NCBI GenBank assembly: GCA_045578845.1
Contig: JAZNLA010000061.1
Coordinates: forward strand, 1-64,000
Reading direction: 5' to 3'
Source: UMGS172 sp045578845
GTDB lineage: Bacteria; Bacillota; Clostridia; Oscillospirales; Acutalibacteraceae
DNA length: 64,000 bases
Shown here: piece by piece, positions 18,216 through 26,091 of the stretch
How the letters are laid out: the number at the start of each line of letters is the position of its first letter
How positions within the stretch are numbered: position 1 is the first letter of the stretch
Position numbers and translations under genes: made by a program
The notes under the pieces: generated by a model
The model's input: only the letters and a program-made list of their open reading frames with translations
Database searches by the model: none
What the model was told of the DNA's origin: nothing

Positions 18216-18304
18216 AAAAGGAATGATACAACCGCTTTACTCGTTGAGGTAGTAGGGTGACCTGCAGTCGCCCGAGGGTATCTGCCATCTGTATTAAAAA
18301 TAAT

Positions 18305-19912
18305 CTAATCTTTCCATTTTTCAATTATAGACCTTATTTGAGAGGTGAGGCGGGCATTATCTTTATTAGGCCGACCTTGTCTTAATTTTACAATATCAAG
18401 CAGTTTTTCGGCCTCCAAAACCATATTTTTATAAATCTTTTCTGCCCTTGAGTCGACAGCCGATTTGTTCTTTGCGGGGACAAATTTGCCTTCGGTCAGC
18501 AAGGTTGCTTTACCGTTGATTAAATTATATTCACTTCCGCTGAATGGTGCTACTGCCTCAAAACCCAAACCTATCAGGGTGTTTTTGAAATCTTCGCAAG
18601 ATTCGTCGTCACCGTGATTTACGAAAATTTTTTGAGGTTTAACACTAAAACCGTCAATCCAACGAAGCAGTCCGTCGCGGTCGGCGTGACCGCTTGTGCC
18701 GTGAAGTGAGGCAATTTCTGCATTAACAGTAACATCTTCACCGAACAGCGTAACCGAGGGACTGCCGTTTAAAAGACGTCTTCCGAGTGAGCCTTCGGCT
18801 TGGTAGCCGACAAAAAGCACCGTACAACTGTCTTTCCAGAGATTATGCTTTAGGTGGTGCCTTATTCTGCCCGCCTCACACATTCCGCTTGCCGAAATAA
18901 TAACCTTAGGTGTCGGGTCCTCGTTTATAAGTTTAGATTCGTCGGAAGTTTGGGTTATTTTTATGCTGTCAAACCAAATGGGGTTAATGCCTTTTTTGAG
19001 AAGTGCCAAGGTTTCTTCGTCAAAACAAATTTGGTTGCACTGCATAAAAATTGCGGTTGCCTCGGCTGCCAAAGGACTGTCGACATAAACAGGAAAACGG
19101 TCATGTCCCTTTATTAAGCCTTCGTTTTTAATTTCTCTTATGGCGTAAAGCATTTCCTGTGTTCTGCCGACCGCAAATGACGGGATTATAACATTACCGC
19201 CCCTATCAAATGTGCGTTGCAAAATGTCGGCTAATTCTTTTTTTGTATCTTTTATTTCGCCCGAATGAAGTCGGTTGCCGTATGTGGACTCTATTACCAA
19301 ATAATCGGTTTGGTCGACAAATTTCGGGTCGCAGATAATACGCTGACCGCTGTTACCCACGTCACCGCTGAAAACAATTTTTTTAGAGGTGCCGTTTTCT
19401 TCCAGCCATAGTTCAATACAAGCCGAGCCCAAAAGGTGGCCGATGTCGGTAAACCGCACCGAAACACCTTCTGCCACCATAATTTTGTCGCCGTAGTCAC
19501 ATCTGCGAAAGAGTGATAATACACCGACTGCGTCTTCTATAGTGTAGGTCGGCTCGACAATATCACCGCCTGCACGTTCGGACTTTTTAGACCTCCATTT
19601 AGCCTCAGTTTCCTGAATGTGGGCAGAGTCGCGAAGCATAATGTTACATAAATCGCAGGTGACGTCGGTAGCGTAAACCGTACCGCTGAAACCGTCCTTG
19701 TAAAGTTTAGGTATCATGCCCGAATGGTCGATATGAGCGTGGGTGAGGAAAACCGCCTCGATAAGAGAGGGGGATATGGGAAGTTCGATATTTTGAAAAA
19801 CATCTCTGCCCTGTTCCATACCGCAGTCGACAAGGAAGTATCTGCCACAGACTTCCAAAAGCGTGCAACTGCCTGTAACTTCATGAGTAGCACCGATAAA
19901 ACAAATTTTCAT
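18305..19912 (-). CDS. Metallo-beta-lactamase/beta-CASP RNA-processing hydrolase (CPSF/YSH1-like)
   Basis: 535 residues from ATG 19912. The MBL core shows the zinc motif THAHIDHSG, later GHLLGSACIEL and SGDVGNSG; the beta-CASP part has PSFAVGRTQEML and SASGMCEAGRIRHHLKH; the RMMBL end has SLHGTSGHADRDGLLRW and FVNHGDD. These enzymes are endo/5'-exoribonucleases; substrates here are unknown. A roughly 65-residue Lys/Arg-rich tail follows and may bind RNA. A start at 19921 would use a GTG lying inside the Shine-Dalgarno AGAGGTGG, so it is rejected. Not RNase J, whose sequence motifs and length differ. Confidence 0.85.
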   Translation of the reverse strand: MKICFIGATHEVTGSCTLLEVCGRYFLVDCGMEQGRDVFQNIELPISPSLIEAVFLTHAHIDHSGMIPKLYKDGFSGTVYATDVTCDLCNIMLRDSAHIQETEAKWRSKKSERAGGDIVEPTYTIEDAVGVLSLFRRCDYGDKIMVAEGVSVRFTDIGHLLGSACIELWLEENGTSKKIVFSGDVGNSGQRIICDPKFVDQTDYLVIESTYGNRLHSGEIKDTKKELADILQRTFDRGGNVIIPSFAVGRTQEMLYAIREIKNEGLIKGHDRFPVYVDSPLAAEATAIFMQCNQICFDEETLALLKKGINPIWFDSIKITQTSDESKLINEDPTPKVIISASGMCEAGRIRHHLKHNLWKDSCTVLFVGYQAEGSLGRRLLNGSPSVTLFGEDVTVNAEIASLHGTSGHADRDGLLRWIDGFSVKPQKIFVNHGDDESCEDFKNTLIGLGFEAVAPFSGSEYNLINGKATLLTEGKFVPAKNKSAVDSRAEKIYKNMVLEAEKLLDIVKLRQGRPNKDNARLTSQIRSIIEKWKD

Positions 19913-20102
19913 AAATTCCACCTCTGTTATTCTATTTTTGGTTGTGCCGAGTTGTAATACAAAATTGTTTTGTAAGCCTTCCGTAACGGCTCTTTTTATG
20001 CAAGGGAGGCTTCATGGGGACTTTGGCAAAGTGGGCATTATTTACTTTAATATACCATTTTACATTACATTTTTCAAGTATAACCAAATCATACAACAAA
20101 AC

Positions 20103-20131
20103 AAAAACCGAAGTCATAGGACTTCGGTTTT
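20103..20131 (-). terminator. Terminator overlapping the thioesterase stop codon
   Basis: AAAACCGAAGTC pairs perfectly with GACTTCGGTTTT (12 bp, 4-base loop), followed on the minus strand by TTTTTGTTTTG. The stop codon of the acyl-ACP thioesterase (20116-20114) lies at the stem/loop boundary, so the 5' arm is coding sequence. Confidence 0.85.
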
Positions 20132-20872
20132 AATTTCTATTTCGGCGGTAAAGCAAGGGGTGTCCCCTACTGTGCCGACTGCTTTGTATGTGTTTTCCGT
20201 CTTTTCGCAGGAAAGATTTATTGTGTCAAGTTCCTTTGCTTCGTTTAAAAAGTTGATTTCAAACGATTTTAATTTATTTTTATGTGTGTCGGGCGGCAAA
20301 AGGTCAAACACAATATCTGCATAGACTGTATTGTTAAGGTGGTGGTTGTAATCCAAATCGGAATAACGCACAGTGCGTTCCGAGGTAAAATCAGCATTTA
20401 TAATACGATTTAGTTTTTTAGGGTATTCGCACTCGTTTTCAAGGTCATAATTATAAAGAAAACAGTCGAAAACGGCAACGTCTTTAGGTCTTACAACCGA
20501 ACGGTCGCTCAGTTTTATTGCTGCAACCTCCGCCTTGCTTTGGGTTAAAATCTCACCGTCGTGGGATAAAAGCAGATAGTTTCGCGTAAACCTTACGCCT
20601 TTGAGTTGACTGCACCAGGTTCTTACCGTAACCTTTTCTTCCGCTTTGGGAAGGTTTATAATTTCAACCTTGAGTTTTGTGAAAATAAACGCCAAATCGT
20701 GGTCGTTACGAAGAGTTTCCGATGTTACACCGAACGTTGTTATGTGTTTTTCGCCTATTTCTTGGTGCAGTCTCAGAAGTGCCGAGATTTTGAGCCGATT
20801 TTCGCAGTCAACATCAAAACACGGCACCGTAACTTGTAGTTCGTAGGCGGTGTTATCAAGTATCGCACCCAT
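20114..20872 (-). CDS. Acyl-ACP thioesterase (double hotdog fold)
   Basis: 252 residues, the size of bacterial FatA/FatB-like thioesterases, which release free fatty acids from acyl-ACP. The first hotdog has LLRLHQEIGEKHITTFG and VRTWCSQLKGVRFTRNY; the second begins ERTVRYSDLDYNHHLNNTVYADIV, the typical region with the catalytic Asn-His pair. Its start overlaps the serS stop by one base, so the two are cotranscribed although functionally unrelated. Chain-length preference cannot be read from sequence. Confidence 0.85.
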   Translation of the reverse strand: MGAILDNTAYELQVTVPCFDVDCENRLKISALLRLHQEIGEKHITTFGVTSETLRNDHDLAFIFTKLKVEIINLPKAEEKVTVRTWCSQLKGVRFTRNYLLLSHDGEILTQSKAEVAAIKLSDRSVVRPKDVAVFDCFLYNYDLENECEYPKKLNRIINADFTSERTVRYSDLDYNHHLNNTVYADIVFDLLPPDTHKNKLKSFEINFLNEAKELDTINLSCEKTENTYKAVGTVGDTPCFTAEIEIKTEVL

Positions 20873-22155
20873 TATTTTTTAACGATTTTTTCCATACCGC
20901 CCATATAAGGACGGAGTGCTTCGGGGATTTTAATACTGCCGTCTTCTTGTAAATTGTTTTCGAGGAAAGCAATCAACATTCTGGGCGGTGCAACGACGGT
21001 GTTATTAAGTGTGTGTGCAAAATAGTTGCCGTTTTTGGACTTGACGCGGATTTTAAGACGGCGGGCTTGGGCGTCGGTTAGGTTAGAACAGGAGCCGACC
21101 TCGAAATATTTTTTCTGCCTCGGTGACCAAGCCTCAACGTCAATCGATTTTACCTTGAGGTCGGCGAGGTCGCCCGAACAACACTCTAATGTTCTTACTG
21201 GGATATCGAGTGTGCGGAATAAATCAACTGTGTTTTGCCACAGTTTATGGAACCACATAGCCGAGTCTTCCGGCTTGCAGACTACTATCATTTCTTGTTT
21301 TTCAAACTGGTGAATTCTGTAGACACCTCGTTCTTCGATGCCGTGGGCACCCTTTTCTTTGCGGAAGCAGGGCGAATAACTGGTTAAGGTGTAGGGCAGT
21401 TTTTCTTCAGGTGTTATTGTGTCGATAAATTTACCTATCATACTGTGTTCAGATGTGCCGATAAGGTAGAGGTCCTCGCCTTCGATTTTATACATCATGG
21501 CGTCCATTTCGGCAAAACTCATAACGCCGGTTACAACATCGGAACGAATCATAAACGGCGGTACGCAGTAGGTAAAACCGCGGTCTATCATAAAGTCGCG
21601 GGCATAGGAAATAACGGCAGAGTGAAGCCTTGCGATGTCACCCATTAAATAGTAAAAACCGTTACCTGCAACCTTTCTTGCACCGTCAAGGTCAATACCG
21701 TCGAATTTTTCCATAATTTCGGTGTGGTAAGGAATGGGAAATTCGGGAACAACCGGCTCGCCGTAACGTTTGACTTCAACATTTTCGCTGTCGTCTTTGC
21801 CTATAGGCACCGACGGGTCTATGATATTGGGAATGGTCATCATGACCTTTAAAAGTTTTTCTTCAAGTTCGTTTTCTAAAACTTCAAGTTCTGCAAGCCT
21901 TGAAGCAAACTCGGTCACTTTTTTCTTAGCCTCTTCGGCTTCCGCTTTTTGACCTTTAGCCATAAAACCGCCGATTTGCTTGGAAATGGCATTTCGCTCG
22001 GCACGAAGAGCGTCGGCCTCACGTTGAGCCTCGCGTTTTTTTACATCTAATTCGATAGCCTCGTCAACAAGAGGAAGTTTGCTGTCTTGGAACTTGTTTT
22101 TGATATTTTGTTTTACAATTTCGGGATTTTCTCTTACGAATTTAATGTCTAACAT
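20872..22155 (-). CDS. serS: Seryl-tRNA synthetase
   Basis: 427 residues, class II synthetase. The N-terminal antiparallel coiled coil (about 30-105) contacts the long variable arm of tRNA-Ser. Motif 2 is seen in FRKEKGAHGIEERGVYRIHQF, the serine-binding TSEHSMIG loop is present, and motif 3 is in NNTVVAPPRMLIAFLENN. I looked for a T-box leader; only 45 bases separate it from the upstream small gene, so there is none directly in front. Confidence 0.97.
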   Translation of the reverse strand: MLDIKFVRENPEIVKQNIKNKFQDSKLPLVDEAIELDVKKREAQREADALRAERNAISKQIGGFMAKGQKAEAEEAKKKVTEFASRLAELEVLENELEEKLLKVMMTIPNIIDPSVPIGKDDSENVEVKRYGEPVVPEFPIPYHTEIMEKFDGIDLDGARKVAGNGFYYLMGDIARLHSAVISYARDFMIDRGFTYCVPPFMIRSDVVTGVMSFAEMDAMMYKIEGEDLYLIGTSEHSMIGKFIDTITPEEKLPYTLTSYSPCFRKEKGAHGIEERGVYRIHQFEKQEMIVVCKPEDSAMWFHKLWQNTVDLFRTLDIPVRTLECCSGDLADLKVKSIDVEAWSPRQKKYFEVGSCSNLTDAQARRLKIRVKSKNGNYFAHTLNNTVVAPPRMLIAFLENNLQEDGSIKIPEALRPYMGGMEKIVKK

Positions 22156-22200
22156 TTTATAAACTCCTTATCAAAAAACACAATATATAGTGTTTAATAA

Positions 22201-22416
22201 TTACTTTTGTACAAAATATGCCAAAATTATGCCGATAGCAACGGCTATGCCGAGCCAAAGGATTAAGTTTTCAAAAATTATGCCTGCTACTACACCTATA
22301 ACCGTAAAAAGCGGAATTACGGCAGTGGGTTTTGCTTTTTTTAAAACGCCTACCGTTCTTTTGATTTTGGTCATACTGCGTTTTATTGTCTTTTTGGCTT
22401 TTGTATTTTTACTCAT
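22201..22416 (-). CDS. Small two-helix membrane protein, unknown function
   Basis: 71 residues; not recognised. The first 30 residues are strongly basic (MSKNTKAKKTIKRSMTKIKR), followed by two predicted transmembrane segments, AVIPLFTVIGVVAGIIF and LILWLGIAVAIGIILAYF, suggesting a hairpin with a cytoplasmic positive N-terminus. ATG 22416 lies inside the last codons of parB (8-base overlap), so it is probably translationally coupled. A longer reading upstream is parB in another frame. A link to chromosome segregation is possible from position only. Confidence 0.6.
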   Translation of the reverse strand: MSKNTKAKKTIKRSMTKIKRTVGVLKKAKPTAVIPLFTVIGVVAGIIFENLILWLGIAVAIGIILAYFVQK

Positions 22417-23260
22417 CGCGGTTGCCTGCGAGCAGTGATGCCAAATGGAACAGGTCGTCGTCACTGAAAAATTCAATCTGCAGCGTGCCCGATTTTCCGT
22501 TGCCGGAAATCTTGACTTTTCTGCCAATCTGCGACGCTAAAGCCGCCTCAGTTTCGACGTACAGTTTGTTTTTAAGTTTCGGCCGTTTCATTTGTATGCC
22601 GACCTTTTGCTGTTTTGAGATGTTTTCAATATCCCTCACCGATGCACCGCTTTTAGCCAGCATAAACGCTTCGGCACGGATGTTTCCTTCAGGTATACCG
22701 AGTAGTGCTCTTGCGTGGCCTGAGGTTATTTCACCGTTTTTCAGTGCTTCGGTTTCAGCGTCGGTCAACGATAAAAGTCTTAGTGCGTTTGCCACCGCCG
22801 GGCGGGATTTACCAACCCTTTGTGACACCTGTTCTTGGGTGAGCCCAAAATTATCCATGAGTGTTTTGTAGCCTGCCGCCTCTTCAACGGGGTTTAAATC
22901 TTCGCGTTGCAGGTTTTCTATAAGGGCGATTTCCATGGTTTCCTTTTCATCTATTTCGCGGATTACTACGGGTACCTTGTCAAGACCTGCAAGTCGGCTT
23001 GCACGCCAACGGCGTTCGCCTGCTACTATTTGGTATGTACCGCCGTTTAAAGGACGGACAAGTAACGGCTGAATTAGTCCGTGTTCTTTGATACTGTCGG
23101 ACAGTTCTTTCAAAGCGGCATCGTCAAACGCTTTTCGCGGCTGGTCGCGATTTGGGACTATTTGTGATAGCCTCAGTTCCGAAACCTGTCGGGTTTCAAT
23201 ATCGTTTTCTGTGAAGAGTGAATCAAAACCTCTGCCCAGCCCACCTTTTTTTGCAGCCAT
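22409..23260 (-). CDS. parB: Chromosome-partitioning protein ParB (Spo0J)
   Basis: 283 residues. ParB is a CTP-dependent DNA clamp that loads at parS. The N-terminal CTPase domain has the Box motif VAGERRWRASRLAG; the central helix-turn-helix shows LTQEQVSQRVGKSRPAVANALRLL; the C-terminus (about 230-283) is the dimerisation domain. Two candidate parS sites lie 0.9-1.3 kb upstream at 24138 and 24536. GGAG precedes the ATG, 3 bases after the parA stop. Noc is the alternative, but pairing with parA favours ParB. Confidence 0.95.
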   Translation of the reverse strand: MAAKKGGLGRGFDSLFTENDIETRQVSELRLSQIVPNRDQPRKAFDDAALKELSDSIKEHGLIQPLLVRPLNGGTYQIVAGERRWRASRLAGLDKVPVVIREIDEKETMEIALIENLQREDLNPVEEAAGYKTLMDNFGLTQEQVSQRVGKSRPAVANALRLLSLTDAETEALKNGEITSGHARALLGIPEGNIRAEAFMLAKSGASVRDIENISKQQKVGIQMKRPKLKNKLYVETEAALASQIGRKVKISGNGKSGTLQIEFFSDDDLFHLASLLAGNRDE

Positions 23261-23263
23261 ATT

Positions 23264-24043
23264 CTATTCTCCTTTATTCTTGCGGTTTCGCTTTATAAAC
23301 TCTTTTGCCAAATCGTTGTAACCGTCGGCACCTTTGCTGCGGCGGTCATAATACTGTATCGGCATGCCGTAACTCGGTGCCTCGGAAAGCCTTACTCCGC
23401 GTGGAATGGTGGTTTTATAGAGTTCCTTTGAAAAATACTTTTTAAGTTCATTTACCACTTGTGCGGTGAGGTTTAGCCTGCCGTCATACATGGTCAGCAC
23501 AACGCCTTCCAAATAAATGTCAGGGTTGTAACTCACTTTAACCTGTTTTACGGTGGCGATAAGTTGCGAAAGGCCTTCGAGTGCGTAGTATTCGCATTGT
23601 ACGGGCACTAAAAACGCGTCGGCGGCGGTCAGTGCGTTGACCGTTATGAGTCCTAAGGACGGCGGACAATCTATAAATATGTAGTCAAATTCGTCTTTTA
23701 TAAGAGCCAAAGCCGTTTTTAACTGATTTTCTCGCGATTTTATGTCGATTAGTTCGATTTCGGCACCCGCAAGGCCGATGTTTGCGGGTATTACCGAAAC
23801 GTTTTTAAACTCGGTTTTTATTACGGCATCTTTGGCGTGGGCACCTGTGGTAAAAAGGTCGTAACTCGAAACGGTTACATCACGCTTGTTTATACCGTAT
23901 CCGCTGGTTGAGTTGCCCTGCGGGTCGGCATCAATAAGCAGTACCTTTTTACCTAAAATTCCTACACCTGCCGCAAGGTTGACGGCGGTTGTGGTTTTAC
24001 CGACACCGCCCTTTTGATTTATAATGGCAATGATTTTACCCAT
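23264..24043 (-). CDS. parA: Chromosome-partitioning ATPase ParA (Soj)
   Basis: 259 residues, a MinD/ParA P-loop ATPase. The deviant Walker A is NQKGGVGKTTTAVNL near residues 8-22; Walker A' is VLLIDADPQGN; Walker B is YIFIDCPPSLG. ParA-ATP binds nucleoid DNA nonspecifically and, with ParB-parS, segregates origins; in Bacillus, Soj also regulates DnaA. It forms an operon with parB. The parS site at 24138-24153 lies about 95 bases upstream of the start. Confidence 0.95.
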   Translation of the reverse strand: MGKIIAIINQKGGVGKTTTAVNLAAGVGILGKKVLLIDADPQGNSTSGYGINKRDVTVSSYDLFTTGAHAKDAVIKTEFKNVSVIPANIGLAGAEIELIDIKSRENQLKTALALIKDEFDYIFIDCPPSLGLITVNALTAADAFLVPVQCEYYALEGLSQLIATVKQVKVSYNPDIYLEGVVLTMYDGRLNLTAQVVNELKKYFSKELYKTTIPRGVRLSEAPSYGMPIQYYDRRSKGADGYNDLAKEFIKRNRKNKGE

Positions 24044-24137
24044 TTTTGCCTCCGTTTAAGGGTTGTGGTTAAATATTATCTCAAACCATTATACCCAACC
24101 TTGCGGCTTTTGTAAAGAGGAAACGGTCAAATTTTAA

Positions 24138-24153
24138 TATTTCACGTGAAACA
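24138..24153. promoter_or_regulatory. parS: parS site 1
   Basis: TATTTCACGTGAAACA matches the bacterial parS consensus TGTTTCACGTGAAACA at 15 of 16 positions. It lies just after the spoVAE stop codon (24158-24156) and upstream of parA. Confidence 0.9.
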
Positions 24154-24155
24154 TT

Positions 24156-24521
24156 TTACTTAATTCGGGGTTTTGAAAAAAGTGATACAAGCAGACCGAA
24201 AACTATGGCGGCGGTTATTCCTGCGGCTGTGGCGGTGATTCCGCCAAGCAATGCACCGATAAGCCCGTTTTCGGCAACCGCCTTTTCGACGCCCTTGGCA
24301 AGCGAATAACCGAAACCTGTCAGCGGAACTGTGGCACCTGCACCGGCAAACCTGACAATCGGCTCGTAAATGCCGATAGCGGTCAACAAAACGCCCGAAA
24401 CAACATAGGCAACAAGTATTCTTGCGGGTGTTAGTTTGGTTTTATCAATTAAAATTTGGCCGATAACACACAGTATCCCGCCAACCCAAAAGGCATTCAG
24501 ACAGTCAATAAATATTTCCAT
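24156..24521 (-). CDS. spoVAE: Stage V sporulation protein AE (SpoVAE)
   Basis: 121 residues, integral membrane. SpoVA proteins form the channel that moves calcium-dipicolinate in sporulation and germination. SpoVAE hallmarks: N-terminal AFWVGGILCVIGQILIDKTKLTPARILV, the GAGATVPLTGFGYSLAKGV loop and the Gly/Ala-rich last helices. Three to four transmembrane helices are apparent. It lies directly downstream of the GerA-type gene (spoVAF), but spoVAC and spoVAD, which often accompany it, are not in this window. parS sites occupy both flanking gaps. Confidence 0.93.
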   Translation of the reverse strand: MEIFIDCLNAFWVGGILCVIGQILIDKTKLTPARILVAYVVSGVLLTAIGIYEPIVRFAGAGATVPLTGFGYSLAKGVEKAVAENGLIGALLGGITATAAGITAAIVFGLLVSLFSKPRIK

Positions 24522-24535
24522 AAAATCTATCCTTT

Positions 24536-24551
24536 CGTTTCACGTGAAACA
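24536..24551. promoter_or_regulatory. parS: parS site 2
   Basis: CGTTTCACGTGAAACA matches the parS consensus TGTTTCACGTGAAACA at 15 of 16 positions; the inner 14-bp palindrome is perfect. It lies in the 32-base gap between the spoVAF stop and the spoVAE start, 398 bases from site 1. Confidence 0.92.
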
Positions 24552-24553
24552 AT

Positions 24554-25966
24554 TTAGTGTCCCGAACCGTTTTTTATGCCGGTGCGAATAAAAATCTTGC
24601 GGAAACCGTCGGGGGAAAACGGGATTATAGGATAAAGGTAACATCTTCCGCTTAATGTTTTGGTAAAGCCTGCGAGCAATAATATAAGCACTGTTCCTGC
24701 GAGCAATCCCCAGAAATTAAAGAATTGGCTCAAAACAAGCAGAAATATGCGGCAAAACTTCATGGCGTAACCCATTTCAAAACTTGGCTGTGCGAATGAG
24801 GCTATGGTTACGAATGCCATATAAATAATGGTTTCTGACACAAACCACTGTGCGTTGACGGCAAATTCACTCAAAACCAAACCGCCGATTATACCAAGCG
24901 AACTCGACAAAGCATTGGGAGTGTTGAGTGACGCCATTCTCAGTCCGTCGATTACAAGTTCCAAAAGTAAATATTGAAAGAAAATCGGTATAAGGTATTC
25001 TTCTTTTGTGTTTATAAATGAAAGCCAGTTCGGGATATATTGAGGATTGTTAAGCAGTATTAAGGTCAGTGGGGTTAAGAATATGGTCAGCAAGGAAACA
25101 AACAGCCGTATTATACGAACATATGTTCCTGTGAATGGGGGAAAGTAGTAGTCATCGGTTTCTTTGCCGAAATCGGCAAACGAGGTGGGAAAAATCATTA
25201 CCGACGGTGAATTGTCCATTATAAGCAGCACCTTGCCTTCAAGCAGGCAGGCGGCGGCAAAGTCGGGGCGTTCGGTGTACCGCACTTTCGGGAAAGGATT
25301 AAAAAATGCCGACGGCAGTATCGCTTCGCTTAAAGCCTGAGAGGTCATGGAAATGCCAGAAATATCAATGTTTTTGAGTTTCTTTCGCAAGTTTTTAAGT
25401 GCGTTTTTATCCGCCATGCCCTCAATATAGGAAATAGCAACATCGACCTTAGACGATTTACCGACTTGATAGTATTCCATTCTGAGTCTTGTGTCGCGGA
25501 TACGTCGGCGGATAAGTGCGGTGTTAAATATAAATGTTTCGACAAAGCCGTCACGTGAGCCCCTTAGCGATTTGTCCTTTTCCGGCTCATCGATTGAGCG
25601 GGAAGGGTAGGTTCTTGTATCGACAAGCAATGCACCTACCACGCCGTCGATTATTATAGCCGCTTGGCCTGACAGCACTGCTGTGGCTACTTTGTCGTTG
25701 TCATTTTCGGCGGCGACCTCGACATATGGCATTTTTACAAGCGAAAATTCTTGCATATTGGGGATTTTCTTGAGTTCGTCGGGGGTTATTTTATATAAAA
25801 ATTCAAGGATTTTCTCGAAAACTTCATCTTTGATAAATCCGTCAACAAAGTAAAGCGAGGCAGGCCGTTTGGCTATTATGATGTCACGCCTAACAAGGTC
25901 AAAACTTTTGTCAACCGCCAAAAGGCTCGACAGTGCCAGTTCGTCAGCAGTATATTTTCCGGTCAT
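24554..25966 (-). CDS. spoVAF: GerA-family spore germination protein, SpoVAF-like
   Basis: 470 residues from ATG 25966. The soluble N-terminal half contains the GerA-family signature SRDGFVETFIFNTALIRRRIRD and the segment VDVAISYIEGMAD; the C-terminal half has about five membrane helices with IPNWLSFINTKEEYLIPIFFQYLLLEL and TPNALSSSLGIIGGLVL. Cotranscription with spoVAE favours SpoVAF over a GerA/GerK receptor A subunit; no B or C receptor genes follow. ATG 25966 has AAAGGA 8 bases upstream; ATG 25975 overlaps that site. Confidence 0.85.
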   Translation of the reverse strand: MTGKYTADELALSSLLAVDKSFDLVRRDIIIAKRPASLYFVDGFIKDEVFEKILEFLYKITPDELKKIPNMQEFSLVKMPYVEVAAENDNDKVATAVLSGQAAIIIDGVVGALLVDTRTYPSRSIDEPEKDKSLRGSRDGFVETFIFNTALIRRRIRDTRLRMEYYQVGKSSKVDVAISYIEGMADKNALKNLRKKLKNIDISGISMTSQALSEAILPSAFFNPFPKVRYTERPDFAAACLLEGKVLLIMDNSPSVMIFPTSFADFGKETDDYYFPPFTGTYVRIIRLFVSLLTIFLTPLTLILLNNPQYIPNWLSFINTKEEYLIPIFFQYLLLELVIDGLRMASLNTPNALSSSLGIIGGLVLSEFAVNAQWFVSETIIYMAFVTIASFAQPSFEMGYAMKFCRIFLLVLSQFFNFWGLLAGTVLILLLAGFTKTLSGRCYLYPIIPFSPDGFRKIFIRTGIKNGSGH

Positions 25967-26006
25967 AAATAACATCCTTTCATGTTTTCAAAACCTATTT
26001 TTACCG

Positions 26007-26021
26007 TAAACGGACCGTTTA
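26007..26021. promoter_or_regulatory. Palindrome in the spoVAF/spoVB divergent promoter region
   Basis: TAAACGG-A-CCGTTTA is a perfect 7+7-bp inverted repeat in the roughly 125-base gap between divergent spoVAF (minus) and spoVB (plus). Operator-like position; the regulator is unknown. A TATATATAAT stretch at about 26055-26064 could provide a -10 for spoVB, which in other Bacillota is a mother-cell (sigma-E) gene. Confidence 0.45.
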
Positions 26022-26091
26022 TTCTGAAATTGGGTTAAAGACGGCAGGATTTTACATATATATAATGTATATTTTATTTGTGGGGGATAAA

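Larger units (their letters stand above)
17789..18304. other. 516-base noncoding region upstream of dnaA: DnaA boxes, terminator, repeat
   Basis: I see no gene. Nearest dnaA are two DnaA-box-like sites, TTATCCACT (17896-17904) and TTTTCCACA (17965-17973), each 8 of 9 to consensus, in AT-rich DNA; they could form the upstream half of a bipartite origin and autoregulate dnaA. Then come a terminator (about 18067-18096) and a degenerate copy of the dispersed repeat (18153-18215). The remaining stretch 18216-18304 is unexplained. Confidence 0.65.

Noticed and set aside
22156..22200. T-box riboswitch upstream of serS
   Set aside because: Only 45 bases are available between the upstream small gene and serS; only a weak AAACAC/GTGTTT hairpin is present and no T-box sequence.
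22386..22871. 161-codon plus-strand ORF opposite parB
   Set aside because: Antisense to a fully conserved ParB; low-complexity Ser/Phe composition typical of shadow frames.
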